This document shows positions 22,411 to 33,800 of a stretch of DNA of 42,559 bases, one piece after another. A program made the position numbers and the translations under genes. The notes under the pieces are model-generated. The model did not search any database, had not been told where the DNA came from, and saw nothing but the letters and a program-made list of their open reading frames with translations. The stretch is taken from positions 1 through 42,559 of the forward strand of contig JADGJC010000327.1 in the NCBI GenBank assembly GCA_027596075.1. Direction: 5' to 3'. Positions within the stretch are counted from its first letter, which is position 1. Every line of letters begins with the position of its first letter. The stretch comes from Rhizophlyctis rosea (taxonomy: Eukaryota; Chytridiomycota; Chytridiomycetes; Rhizophlyctidales; Rhizophlyctidaceae).

Positions 22411-23307
22411 GCGGAGGGGAAGAAGGGGGGGAAGGGGATGAATGGGAAATCGCCAAAGGGGTTGGGGAATATCAAGAAGGTTGTGGGAGAGGAAATTAGG
22501 GTGGAAGTTGATGCGTAGTGTAAGAAGGCGGCGGATGTTTATGTGAAGAAGTGTGGGGGTATAAAGATCGGCGACTTTTCTTTGCTTCCGCCTAAGGTTC
22601 CCACCCTTGTTGAGTCAGCTCAGAAGGTGATCAAGTCTCTCGGGACGGCGGCACTCGGTATGATGGGCTTTCCGGAGAGTGATTCAAGCGGGGGAGGGTC
22701 GGCAGAGTCGCCCGGGACGGGGGCAATCGGTATGAAGAGTCTTCCAGAGAGTATGCAAGGAGGGGGAGGGTCGGCATTTTCTTTCTTTACAAAGCGTTGA
22801 GTGAGTCAAACAAAATCAATCAGACATCTGATTGATACGTGGGGTGGAGGCTGCACCGAAGCACAGCTGTCTGCCTTTGCGCAAGTGATGGGATCGGCGG
22901 TCATGTACTTGGAAGAATTATTTGTACTATTCAGGTTGTCTGTACTATTGAGATTTACGCATAATGCTGCATGTTTGGGGTTTGGAATGCCTAGCCCAAC
23001 GGACTGTCCAACGGCCATCATCCATACAGCATTCGTTGGTGTGTGCATGATTCTGCACTTCCTGAAAAATTGATTGTCCCCTCATCGATCGCTTCTTGTT
23101 GACTGAAGATTGATGGGTGCCCCTTCAAAGCACGGATTGGGTGCCGAATTTCTGGTACCGGTCATACCTCAACGCCAAAATCATGATTGGCACATGAGCC
23201 AGAAATACAGTTCAATTTCTAAGCTTTTGACAGCAGGGATGTACACCTGTATGATTCAGGCCGAGAATGTACAACACCGGTGCCGCAAATGAACCTAAAC
23301 AACGGTA
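22411..23307. other. 3' flank with an in-frame leftover reading frame
   Basis: The frame of the DUF6604 gene continues past TAA (22408-22410) as AEGKKGGKGMNGKSPKGLGN, meets TAG at 22516-22518, and runs on to 22800 with coding-like text (CKKAADVYVKKCGGIKIGDF). Its end holds a short internal duplication near 22650-22790 (GMMGFPES and GMKSLPES, each followed by a Gly/Ser run). The rest, to the convergent PB1 gene, has no supported gene. Confidence 0.5.
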
Positions 23308-24642
23308 TCAATAACAATGACAGTAATAACTCCTGCACCTCTCACACCAAGAATCTTGCCCAATCATGTTAGCATGCCGTCGCCCTTCGTCCGCCATGCG
23401 CATATTAGCATGTATATTCTCAATCTGCGCTCGCATGTTCGACCGATGGATCTCCAGAAGACGCAATGCACCTGGATCTGGGGCGGACGGGAACATCTCG
23501 GTTGTCAATTGCCAGAGACGGCCGTGTGCATTGCGGAGGAAGTTTTTGGCGCAAAGACGGAGGAAGAGACTAGCGACTAGGGAGGGGTTGGATTTGATGT
23601 CCATTTCAATGAGGCGAGTAAAGCCTGCGCGGGTGAGGGCGGGGTTTGGGGGTGTAGGGACGGAAACGAGGCGCGAGAGGAGATTTCCGCTGGAAAGGAG
23701 TAGACATTGTCAGAAGGCAACCGTGAAGGGGCCTGGAAGAACTCAAGCTGCCTCGGAAACAAATGCAACAGACTTACAAGGTTGGGGGTGTGGGTTGCTG
23801 GACCGATTGTAATTCGACGAATTGAACTCCCCATAACTGAAAAAGCTGAACGACTTCGTAAGCGTCTGTGTTTGCCCAGTTGTGTGTGTCGCATGCCCAG
23901 TCTATGAAGCGGAGTTTGGAGACGCTGATGACATTTTGGCGTATAGGCGGCTGCGTTCCGTCTGATTTTTGAAAGGGTAACAGTCAGAACATCATAACAG
24001 CAAGATATGGTAAGATGGCAATACCTATGTAATCGAACAGATTATTGGCGAAATCTATGAGCAACTGGGTAGGGTTTCCTTGACTGTCCAGAAACGTTGG
24101 ACGAGGTGCGACCGCACTCAATTGCGGGGGTTGCCGAGAATGTTGCTGTGTTTGTAAAGGTGATTGATATGGAGGGGTTGCATATGGAATTGACTGGATT
24201 CCATGAGACTGAACAGGGTATTGGTATAGATGTGTGGGGGCGGGTCCTGGGGGTGGACTGTAATGCTGTGGAATTGGAAGAGGAGGTTGGCGAGCCTCAA
24301 CGGTAAGTCGCAGTGGGTTAGAAGGAGAAGATACGACAGTGCCATGAAGTTGCCGGTCTGAGTTGCAAAGGACTTTGTCGCCGTCTTGGTCTTGATAAGT
24401 TACCGTGAAAGACTGTGGGGGCAGGTTGAAGGAGGCTGCTATCTGTCGTAGAAAATTCTTGCTTCAGGAACGAACGCTTGCACCGCTCACAGGATAGCCC
24501 TCCTCCATTTGATTGTGGGACGGAGAAAATACACCCTCGTGGAAGAACCAACCTTGGATTCGACGATCACCCAGGTGTCTGTTGGCTGGATCGACAACAA
24601 AGAGACTGTACCATTGTAACTGCACTTCACTTCACTAATCAT
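23308..24642 (-). CDS. PB1-domain protein with Pro/Gln-rich linker
   Basis: The gene begins MISEVKCSYNG (ATG at 24642-24640), the usual opening strand of a PB1 domain. After one or two short introns it continues NFLRQIAASFNLPPQSFTVT and YQDQDGDKVLCNSDRQLH. The acidic OPCA motif (D-x-DGD with a later SD) marks a type I PB1 domain, which binds the basic face of another PB1 partner. A Pro/Gln-rich linker follows (PLPIPQHYSPPPGPAPTH), then a helical region after introns (LLIDFANNLFDYI; LRFIDWACDTHNWANTDAYE; VVQLFQLWGVQFVELQ; RAGFTRLIEMDIKSNPSLVA; LFLRLCAKNFLRNAHGRLWQ). The C-terminus is cysteine-rich: SWCERCRSYYCHCY, stop at 23308-23310. The whole architecture is not one I can name; a signalling scaffold is likely. 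The junctions around the PB1 start are approximate. Confidence 0.65.
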
Positions 24643-25339
24643 GTTTTCACGTATCACCGGAAAGAACTCCGCGCATACAATATACTTCAGCTGGTGGGCA
24701 GCGCTGACGTCCCACTAGTGAAACTATTGCAAAATAGATTGCAGACTCGCACGAATTTTGCAGAATGAAATGGCACAGCAGCCCAGCAGCCGACGGGTCG
24801 ATTGGGGCAAAAAAGGAGGCATAGATGGCTCCATGAACTCCTTTGTGTTCGGGATCCGTGGATGCAGATCTACTGTGCTTGACGGCTTCTGCAAGCCACC
24901 AGCGGCGGCAGGCCTGGGCGGACATTTTCGGACACACTATTGGACCCCTGGCGCTTCAAAAACCATTAAGAACATCCGGTTCAGGAAATGGGCGGAAGAC
25001 GAGTAGTCGGCAAACACCTTGATGAACCGGAGTTGCCACTTCATACTTCATAAAAAGCTACATTGCCATTTAATCCATTTTTACAAAACCACGGACGACG
25101 GCCACACCAACATTCGCAATGAAGCAGTACATTGTTTACCACTTCTCCAGCAGCCCCAATACGACATGACAAGCGTTCATTCAGCCATCCTATTATTAAT
25201 TGGAGATGAAAGAACGACACGGCTTGAGAGGTCGGGCCAGCCCGCCTTCAAGAGTGTGTAAGTACATGGTATACAAAGTGATGTGATCAAGAAGGGACTA
25301 GCAAAGCTATCCAACTTGTTTGAGGGCAGTGGGGATTCT
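24643..25339. other. Upstream region of the PB1 gene
   Basis: This 700-bp stretch lies between the PB1 start and the esterase stop. Short frames on both strands overlap one another and show no family motif. Confidence 0.45.
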
Positions 25340-26514
25340 TCAAAGACATTGCGAGTACTGATATAGGAACGTAGTTTTTCAGCAAACGAGTCTAACGTCA
25401 GCACGATGATAAGAAAACTCACCCAAGCATTGCTAACTTTGCAAGTGCCAGATGCACAGCAAATTGCGCCCGTCCATCCTTGCCCGCCACTGCAGAAAAT
25501 GAGTCATATTAAGGTACAAGATCCTGTTGCAAAAGCCGAAAGCATGAGTTGTCAACTCACCACTGGCCATACAAAGGAGCGCAACTTGAGCTCGCCTTGG
25601 TGGTGGTAGTGGCAGCCTTTGTCGTTGTCGCAGCTTTGGTGGTTGTGGCAGTTTTGGTAGTAGTTGCAACGCTGCCTCCACTCCCAAACGCCTTGCCAGC
25701 GGCATTGAGTTTGTCAGCAAGCGCTTTGTTGCCAGCAATGATGCCCTTCACGAATGCCTGAGCAACAATGGCAGCACCAGCAGGGGTGGTGTGGGTGTGG
25801 TCGCCAGGGCCGAAATAGGTGGTGGTTGTTGTCTCGCCCAACTTGTTCCACTCGTTCGCAGTGAAGGTGTAGTGATCAATGTATTGAACGCCGCTTGTTT
25901 GTGCGGCCAATTGAGCGTATTCAACAAACCGGGGCCCAGCACTGATCTTGCCATTGGTCCAGCCGTTGTTGGGAGTTTGAGAGGAGATGATGACGGTGGC
26001 GCCTTTGCTCTTCATGAGAGCAGTGGCTTGTTCGAGGTACCAGGGGAAGGTGTGGACGGTTTCTTGGATGCCGTTGTAGGTGGACACTTGAGTTTCATCG
26101 CCGGTACCGCTTGCATCGGAACGACCATTGTCATTGGACCCCAGACCGCCGCCGTCGTTGTGACCAAACTCAATGACGACATAGTCGCCAGCCTTCAGAG
26201 AGTTTGCAATGGTTGTGAAACGGCCTTCGCGGGTGTAACTGCGAGCGCTTCGGCCGGCGATGGCATCGTTGACGACGGGAATGCTTAGATATTGGCCAAG
26301 GTACTGGCCCCAGCCGTCAGACACCTGGGTAGAAGAGTGGTTATCACCCGGCAACAGGTTCTAATCAATCAATGTCATTTGGCGTACTTACGAATGCACT
26401 ACCAGCACCACCTTTGGCCATTGTGGAGTCGCCGGCCAGATAGACCGTCTGCGCAAAGGCAGCGGGACCCGCGGCAAGCACGATGGTAGCAATGAGAGTT
26501 TTGGCAACGGGCAT
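25340..26514 (-). CDS. Secreted rhamnogalacturonan acetylesterase-like SGNH hydrolase (CE12 type) with C-terminal CBM1
   Basis: The enzyme type removes acetyl groups from pectic rhamnogalacturonan. Four exons (26514-26392, 26324-25561, 25489-25423 and 25357-25340) join in phase to 323 residues. A signal peptide ([20 protein letters not shown], cut after AQ) precedes the catalytic domain. The family blocks are AGDSTM with the nucleophile Ser, [11 protein letters not shown] with the oxyanion Gly, EFGHND with Asn, and [12 protein letters not shown] with the Asp-His pair. A Thr/Lys-rich linker leads to a complete fungal cellulose-binding module: [20 protein letters not shown] followed by [15 protein letters not shown]. 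The module is split over three exons and the last exon is only 18 nt. This indicates a saprotroph or plant-associated fungus that degrades plant cell walls. Confidence 0.93.
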
Positions 26515-26585
26515 TTTTGCGGTGGTCAATGCTTATTTGGTATTGCAGACGATGGAAGGGAGGGGATGGTTCCAACAACTCCAGG

Positions 26586-26592
26586 TTTTATA
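26586..26592 (-). promoter_or_regulatory. TATA box of the esterase gene
   Basis: TATAAAA is read on the minus strand about 72 bp upstream of the start codon at 26514, a plausible distance for a strongly induced secreted enzyme. Confidence 0.55.
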
Positions 26593-27358
26593 AGCGCAGC
26601 CATCCTTCGAAATGTATCTTGACACGGCGACACCCACACCGCGCAAGGACGCTCCGCAAGTTCCGCAAAGTCATTTGGGAAACGGGTCACAATTGAGAAA
26701 CGTCCCCCTTACAGGCGATTTCTGCCGAAAGAGTGGATATTGGCTGATCAAACCTTCCAAGTAGATTGTGGAGGTCACACAAAGTCGATTTAAGTTGCGG
26801 CATGCTTTGCGGTCGTGAGTGAATTTTGTGCACTTCCTTGGTAGGTCAAGCCGTTTGTTTATCTCGAATTGGCGGTGGCGCGCTTGAGCGGCGCGTCGGA
26901 CAGCGGCAATTATTCCTTTTGTAAATTTTTCGAATTTTTGACAAGAACACATTGGCAGATTGAAAGAACCAAGTGCCACAGCAATCCTGCTAGCGCTGAT
27001 GGTAACTTTCGAAGGAAGACACGACCATGTCGGCATTCATCAGAGCTTTCAGTCGCCGTCCCGCTTCTGTCGGGCATCCAGATGAATATAAAAAACCAAT
27101 CTTATGTGCTGTCACGCTGATTTCTGGTCCAGCGATGCATTTTGATTGAAATGAAAGCACCACACACACAAAACTCTCCCGTCAAACAAGAGTCTGGAAT
27201 CATTCGAATCATGTTTATATACAGACATATCATACAATCAGGACTCATGACACAAAAAGATCTCAATAATCACAAAACAATAACGAATTTATCTCTGAAG
27301 AACTATATAAGGTACACTATGAACAATCCCACCACTTGACCCACCCACCACCCCAGCA
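26593..27358. other. Esterase upstream region and 3' flank of the TMEM184 gene
   Basis: No gene was seen. The part nearest the TMEM184 stop is A/T-rich. Carbon-source control sites for the esterase would be expected here but none was identified with certainty. Confidence 0.45.
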
Positions 27359-29654
27359 TCACATATCCTCTTCCCGTCCAATGCCCCAACCATCATCCAC
27401 ATCCTCTTCATCATCACTAAACAATGATGGATGCCTGTCGCTGCCTCGTTTTGGTCGAGATTGCCCGTCCTCCACATCTAAGGAGAAGAACTTGGCACCG
27501 GCCGGCGCTTTTGGCGGCTGAGGAGGAGGCAATGATGCCTCTCCTACCTCTGCCGACGCCACCCGCTTCTGCTTTTGCTTCGTCCCGACCCCAACGCCAA
27601 TCCCCAAACCCACCCGACCCCCACCTCCACTCCCACCCTCCAAACCCCTTCCCGATTCCGCGTAATACCCTCTTCCCCCACCCCCTTTCGCAACCCACTC
27701 CCCCTCCATCCTCCTCACCTCCTCCCTCCATACCGGCGGATCCCTAAACCGCGGGTCTTCCCTGACGACGGGGAAATTATAATCACCAAATACCATCCCC
27801 CGACTCTTCTCATAAAGCTCTTCAACCTCCCTCTCCCCCTCGTCCTCCACCTCCGGGAAATCCAATGACGTCCGCGTAGTGTCTTCGTCCGGTCCCGCTA
27901 ACTGACTACCCGATGAGGAATCATCGTATTGGTATCCGCCCGACACCGACAAAAGCTCATCCTCATCTTCTTCACTCCACCCACCGCCACCACCGCCCAT
28001 AGATAGCGCCCCATAACTCCGTCGCCTTTTTCCCTTCCCCTTTCCCCTCCTACCCCCCGCAACAATCAATTCTCTCTCCCCTGCACCGTCCCCGCCACCA
28101 ACGACACCAAACGTCGTCCCCTTGAACACATGCTCGACATCCTTCACGACATCCCGGAAGCCAAACGCATCCCGCACCGCGAACGGCAACATAACGCGGG
28201 AACTCAGCCGCGCGTCGTCGTAATCCGTCCAGGGGAAAGCGTAGTAGTGGCCGATGGCGATGAGGGGCAATTCTAGGCATATCAGGAAATCTTGAATGGA
28301 TAGAGCCATGTTATTCGCGGAGTAGGATTCTTTGGCGGTAATGAATCCAATTCGAACGAGAAAGGCGATGAGGAGGCCTTGCCAGAATGTCAAAAAAACG
28401 ATGACTTTTACACATATGAATTTGGGAAGTGGTCTGTGGGAATTTTTGAGAAAAGGATTCACGGAAACTGTTTTAGTACCGCATAGCGTCCCAGAACTGA
28501 TCCGCAAACTCGGTATGAGACAGAAATGGCGAAGCGCTCCAAACACAGAGCAAAACTCACCTGAAATCCCGCAAATCCCTCACGCACTGCAAATAAAACA
28601 GCCCCAAACAGTACAACCCCCAACAAACACTGACATTATAGAGTAGCGATATCCACAGGTAACTTGAGTTCCACGCTATATAACCCTCGTGGTAGTTGCT
28701 TGTTACTTTCATCAAGAACGTAAGGAAAGCCGTTATGGGTTTTATGATAATGAATTGAACAACGCCACGTCGAATTGTCAGGAGGGTTTGGGGATCCGAC
28801 ATCTATGATTTGGTGATGAGCATATGATGGGTGTCATCAAGGGCAGGAAAGGAGGCACTCACGTCCATGGGTTGAAAGACGTAGTGGAGGGGCCATAGGT
28901 GGTGTATTCGGAGGCGTTGTTCAAGCGTCTTGAGAAGAGCTCGTTCACCGCCGAGGTAGTTTATGAGGAGGATAAAGAATGAGTAAATCACAAAAGCCTG
29001 TGAAAAAGTATGGATTGCGTTTCAACACATCATTCTTTGCAACAGGCGCTGTACGCAAACCGTACCTCGTAAATATCTCTTATCGTGTCAATATAATCGG
29101 AGGCAGACCTCGATGCTAAGCTCATAAACGAGGCAAACGCGTACACCGGGACCCTAAATCAATGGTACACATATGGATATGAGAAGGTTTGCTGATGTAC
29201 ATCAAATCACCCTTCAAATCTCCCAGCCCATCACCAACCAACCCACCCACCAACCCACCCCATCACCGACCCACCCACCATTCAACCCACCCACCATTCA
29301 ACCCACCCACCATTCAACCCACCCACTGCATCCACCACTCTATCCACCCACCCACCAACCCACCTCGTCAACGACCCACCAACAATTCAACCCACTCACC
29401 ACTTGCATCCACCACTCTGCCCACCCCCCACTCCCCCCCCGGCCCGCTTTTTCTCACACGACAATGACGCAGGGCACATACATGAAGAGGATACGGATAG
29501 TAAGACGCGGGAGGTCAGGACGACGATAGTTCTTGAGGTGCAGCCATATAGTCCAAGCAGCGATACACGTTGCGGACAAGGCACCGATGGTAGCGAAGAA
29601 GAAGGCGGTGCCTCCTATCTTGTGAGAGCCTTCGTCTATTGGGTTTGGAGCCAT
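27359..29654 (-). CDS. TMEM184 / DUF300 (organic solute transporter alpha-like) membrane protein
   Basis: Five exons (29654-29482, 29153-29066, 28997-28863, 28802-28561 and 28433-27359) join in phase to 570 residues. Seven hydrophobic spans are visible: GGTAFFFATIGALSATCIAA; LTIRILFMVPVYAFASF; EAFVIYSFFILLINYLGG; GVVQFIIIKPITAFLTFL; YLWISLLYNVSVCWGLYCLG; ICVKVIVFLTFWQGLLIAFL; DFLICLELPLIAIGHYYAF. Family signatures include SDYIDTIRDIYEAFVIYSFF, LGGERAL and YCLGLFYLQC. A long cytoplasmic tail follows, rich in Gly, Ser and acidic residues, ending in GWGIGREEDM. Fungal members are poorly studied and vacuolar or plasma-membrane roles have been suggested. Intron 1 (29154-29481) contains a low-complexity repeat. 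Confidence 0.9.
29215..29440. repeat. CCACCCA-type microsatellite in TMEM184 intron 1
   Basis: Imperfect runs of ACCCACCCACCAA-like units fill most of intron 1. One 16-bp unit, CCACCATTCAACCCAC, is repeated three times near 29276-29325. On the transcribed strand it reads TGGGTTGGTGGG, so it is G-rich in the pre-mRNA. Confidence 0.9.
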
Positions 29655-30805
29655 GGCGTGGGTAGTGGGTGGCCGTCTGTTGAATCAGGCGTTTACGAGA
29701 TTTTCTCACAGGATTGAGTGCTATGGGGGCGTGGACGATGCCTGCTCGAAAGTGGAAGGGAAGTGGATATTATTGGAAGATGGAAGGTCCCCTGCCACTG
29801 GTAGCTGTGACTTACTAGGTGTGCGAGTAGAAGTGTAGTAGTGTGATGTAGGGAAACGCGTTGACGGCCTTTCCGGGCCAGCTGGCCAGAGGTGGGTTAA
29901 TGGGTTTCAGTTGTGGCACGTTGAGGACGGGATATCGGTGCAGTTGGTCACTCAACGGGGGATGCCCCTCAGTCAATGGCTAGGTAGTTAGCTATCCAGG
30001 TACTAGTATTATTAGTAGTTACTAGTAGTTACTAGTAGTTACAACCAGGGCACCAGTTAGAATACCTATTATTATAACTCCTATTACCGTAGTTGTCCAC
30101 CGAAGCCCGAACTTTGAAGACCCTCGCTTTGAGTGTCTCGAGACTCTCCATGCAATGTGCAATGTGTCACTGTGTCAGTGGCGCAGTTGACTGGGAAGGT
30201 GCAATTTCACTGCAAGGCTGTGCGTGCCACTTGTGCAAGGCAGCAACGAGTCGAGCAGGCTGCTACCGCTATTGCAGCGACACTTTCTATGAGCCCGAGT
30301 GGTTTGTACACTCCCTACTAGTACGGTAGTACGCCTAGTACCCACTCCGGTGAAACAGTAGGTAGGCCTGGTGAGCTGCGCTCTGATGGCCTCGAATNNN
30401 NNNNNNNCCCCCCCCCCAACCACACAAATAAATACAAATATGGTCCTTGTCCTTGTTTTCAAACTCTACTGCCCCATTACAATATCGGAGACGGACGTAG
30501 CTTCCCTGGTTTTTGGAAGTTGGAAAACGTGCACATACGACCACCTTCTTCGCAATGCTGAAGAATCACCACTCTTCATCTTCTCATTGTTGCAAGGGGG
30601 AGGACTCGTGCACATTGTATCTGTTGACTGCATAGGGAAATCGTTGTAACTGGTTGCGTTAGCTAACACAAACGCACCAAAACAAAGCCTTCGCGCCAAC
30701 CCACAAACAAGTGTTATTTACAGTCTTTCGAGAAGCAACTCAACTTTCCGAAACCCCTTCTTCCAAATGGACATCGACGTCTCACCAAAAGTGTTCCCTC
30801 TACTT
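29655..30805. other. Intergenic with an assembly gap
   Basis: This 1.15-kb stretch lies between the TMEM184 start and the thioredoxin-NDK stop. It contains a short tandem repeat of AGTTACTAGT near 29998-30045, ten N at 30398-30407, and poly-C directly after them. No gene is supported. Confidence 0.5.
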
Positions 30806-33800
30806 CTAAACTTTAACGGCGGTTGCCTCACTAATGACCCCTGGCCCTGCTTCTCCATCAACAGGAACAGCATCCAGTCCTTGCACCCCTCCTACACCTC
30901 CCATAACCATACCCGTGGGCTGCAGCCCGACCGTCTTCCCATCCCTCTCACCACCCATATCACCCGGCCCGGCATTCCCAGCCCCTCCAACCACAGTCGC
31001 AGCACCCTCAACAGCGGCTTTGCCCTCCGTATCAAGTCCTAAAACTCCAGCTGCCACTCCCAGTGCTGATGTAGGTGCTGCAGAAGGCTGCGATCCGGGA
31101 GGAACATTGGGCGAAGCTTCACTCTTCGTAGCGGTAGGGTCGTGTAGCTTGTTGGTGGACGCCACACGTGATCCGGCCTTGCTTCCTGCTTTGGAACCCG
31201 CGAGAGAAGAGGCTCTTGTCGGTTTTTTGCTAGATGGTTGGGGTGTCGCTTGAGTTTCACTTGCAATTCTGCTGGCACCAATGGTTTGGGCTTGTCGGGC
31301 GGCCGAGTCTCCATCCGTGGCCGGAGCCGCATGCGTACCGGTGGTTCCGCCGCTGGCAAGATTGACTGTGGAACTGTGACGACTGCCTGTGCGAGAGGCG
31401 GCTGTGGATTTGGTAGTAGTGGTGGTGCCTCCTCCCGCAACGTTTCGGACAGAAGGGACGCGCCGGGGCGTTGCACCGCCGGCTGGTGTTTGTGGTGCGG
31501 TGGCTTGACGGGATGCCGATCGTGGAGCCCCGCCGGCTGGAGGTGCTTCGGCAGGAGGTCGAGGTGCTGCAGCCGTATCGGGTTGAGCTTGCGCAGGTGT
31601 GGGGTACGCAGCTCCTGCTACGACGTCACCAAAGATGACGCGAATCTCGCGGACGGCAGCTGATCTTGAATCGGAGCCGTGCACAGCATTGTGAGAGCCA
31701 TCTGTTCCGAAATGGGCACGTATGCTAATCAAATAGATGTTTTGTTAGCTGGAATTGCTCGGGTTGTTATGGCATCAATTGCTTGCAATGATATCCACCT
31801 GCTTGGAGCAATCTCCCTCGCCTTGTTTGAATCCGTCGGGCCTGCAAGATCCCTCCATTTCTTGATCCCACCCTCGCCTTCCAGGACCATTGCAAATATG
31901 GGTGCACTGCTCATCCAGCCAACCAGAGTGTCATAGAACGGCTTTCCCTCATGTTCTCGATAAAACTCTCTAGCCATGGCCGCCGTCATTGTCAGTTCCA
32001 TACTTTCAACAATCCTCAAACCATTTTTCTCAATTCGACCCAAAATCTCGTCCTTCTTCCCGGCTCCGTACGCATCCGGTTTAATGAGCGCTAACGTATG
32101 TTCGCGTTCAGGCCCAGGTGGTAAGCCTCGCTCAGCGTCTTCCTTTGCTTTGGCGGCCTCTGCAGCTTGTGTAGCGAGGATAGCATCTTGTGATGGAGGA
32201 CCAGTGGCAATGTCAGAGGTGGTGACGTTTGCAGATTGTTTGATTGGTATGGACGGGAGGGGAGAGACAGTATCGCCGAAGACAACGTGGATTTCGCGAT
32301 TGGCGCTGAGAGGTGAATCTGAGCCGTGCACTGCATTTTGGGAGCCATCTTTGCCGTAGAGGGCTCTTATGCTGTGTAGTAGTTGTTGTTGAATAGGGAG
32401 AAACAGAAATGCGAGAAACGTTTGGGCGACATACCTGTGGGGTGCCGTTTCTCTCGCCTTTTCGGAATTCGTGGGTCCAGCTAGCGCTCTCCATTCGGCA
32501 ACAGCACCTTCACGCTCAAGTACCATGGCGTAGATCGGCTCGCTACACGAGCGGGAAAGACGTCAGTGATTCATAGCGAAAAGCGAGCAATGCCCATCTT
32601 GCAGTCCGAAGCACACTGCAAAAGTTGTGACATTCCATACCTGCTCATCCACCTGACCAACTCCGCATAGAACGGTTTCCCCTCATGTTCTCTGTAAAAC
32701 TCCTTCGCTTTCTCCTCCGTGAACCGCACCTCCTCACCCTTCACAATCACAAATCCACCATCTTGCACCATCCGCAAAATATCCTCTTTCCTTCCACCTG
32801 AGTACGCATCTGGCTTGATCAAAGCGAATGTCCTTTCAAGCACTCTTCCTGGGTTCGCAGGATTGGCTTCAGGCGCCATTTTACTGGCGCCGATATGCGG
32901 GGCCGCAGGAACAATGTCATTTTCGGTGGGGTGAGTTGATGCCTGGTTTTGCGATGTGTTTGGAATGCCGGAAGTGGTTGCCGGGTAAGGGGAGACGCGG
33001 TCGGAGAAGATGATGCGGATTTCGCGTTCTGCGGAGGTGGGAGAGTCGGAGCCGTGGACTGCGTTGTGGGAGCCGTTGGTGCCGTACAATGCCCGGATGC
33101 TGTGTGATGTGGTGGCAGAGGGGTTAGAGACGTCTTTGTGACCCAAATATAGCATTTCGGCAATACCTGGTAGGTGCAATATCTCTAGCTTTGACAGAGT
33201 CTGTCGGACCAGCGAGTTCCCTCCAACCCGTAATGGCACCTTCCTTTTCCAGAATCATCGCCATGATGGGAGCGCTGCATTGGACAGATAATGTGGATTT
33301 TCACTGTATGACCTTGCTTCAGAACGACACCTGTCACAAAACTCACCTACTCATCCACCCAACAAGTTCCGCATAAAAGTTCTTCCCCTCATGCTCCCTA
33401 TAAAACTCTTTAGCCACATCTTCGCTCATCTTCACCTCCTCATCCTTGACGATCTTGAAGCCGGCATCCTTGATTTTCTGCACAATGTCAGCAACAATTT
33501 CATGACTCCTGTAAGCATCGGGTTTGATGAGCGCCAAGGTGCGTTGGACTGGCAAGCCTGATGCGGTTGGGATGATTGTGTGTGAGGGAGACGTGCCGAA
33601 TATTAGACGAATTTCCCGTTCAGCAGATGCAGGCGAGTCGGACCCGTGTACGGCGTTTTGACTTCCATTGGTGCCGTAAAGGGCTCTGATGCTGTGGGTT
33701 GGAGGTGCTAAAGTGAGTGCCTTGTTTGAAGCGCAATTTAATGTTTCATTTGCTCAAACCTGTGTGGTGCATCAGCTCTAGCCTTCTCCGAATTCGTGGG

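Noticed and set aside
6788..22518. Possible recoding of TAG/TAA as a sense codon
   Set aside because: Other genes here end at TAG and TAA at the family-typical C-terminus (CreC at KVWDRP, NAA50), so stops are used normally.
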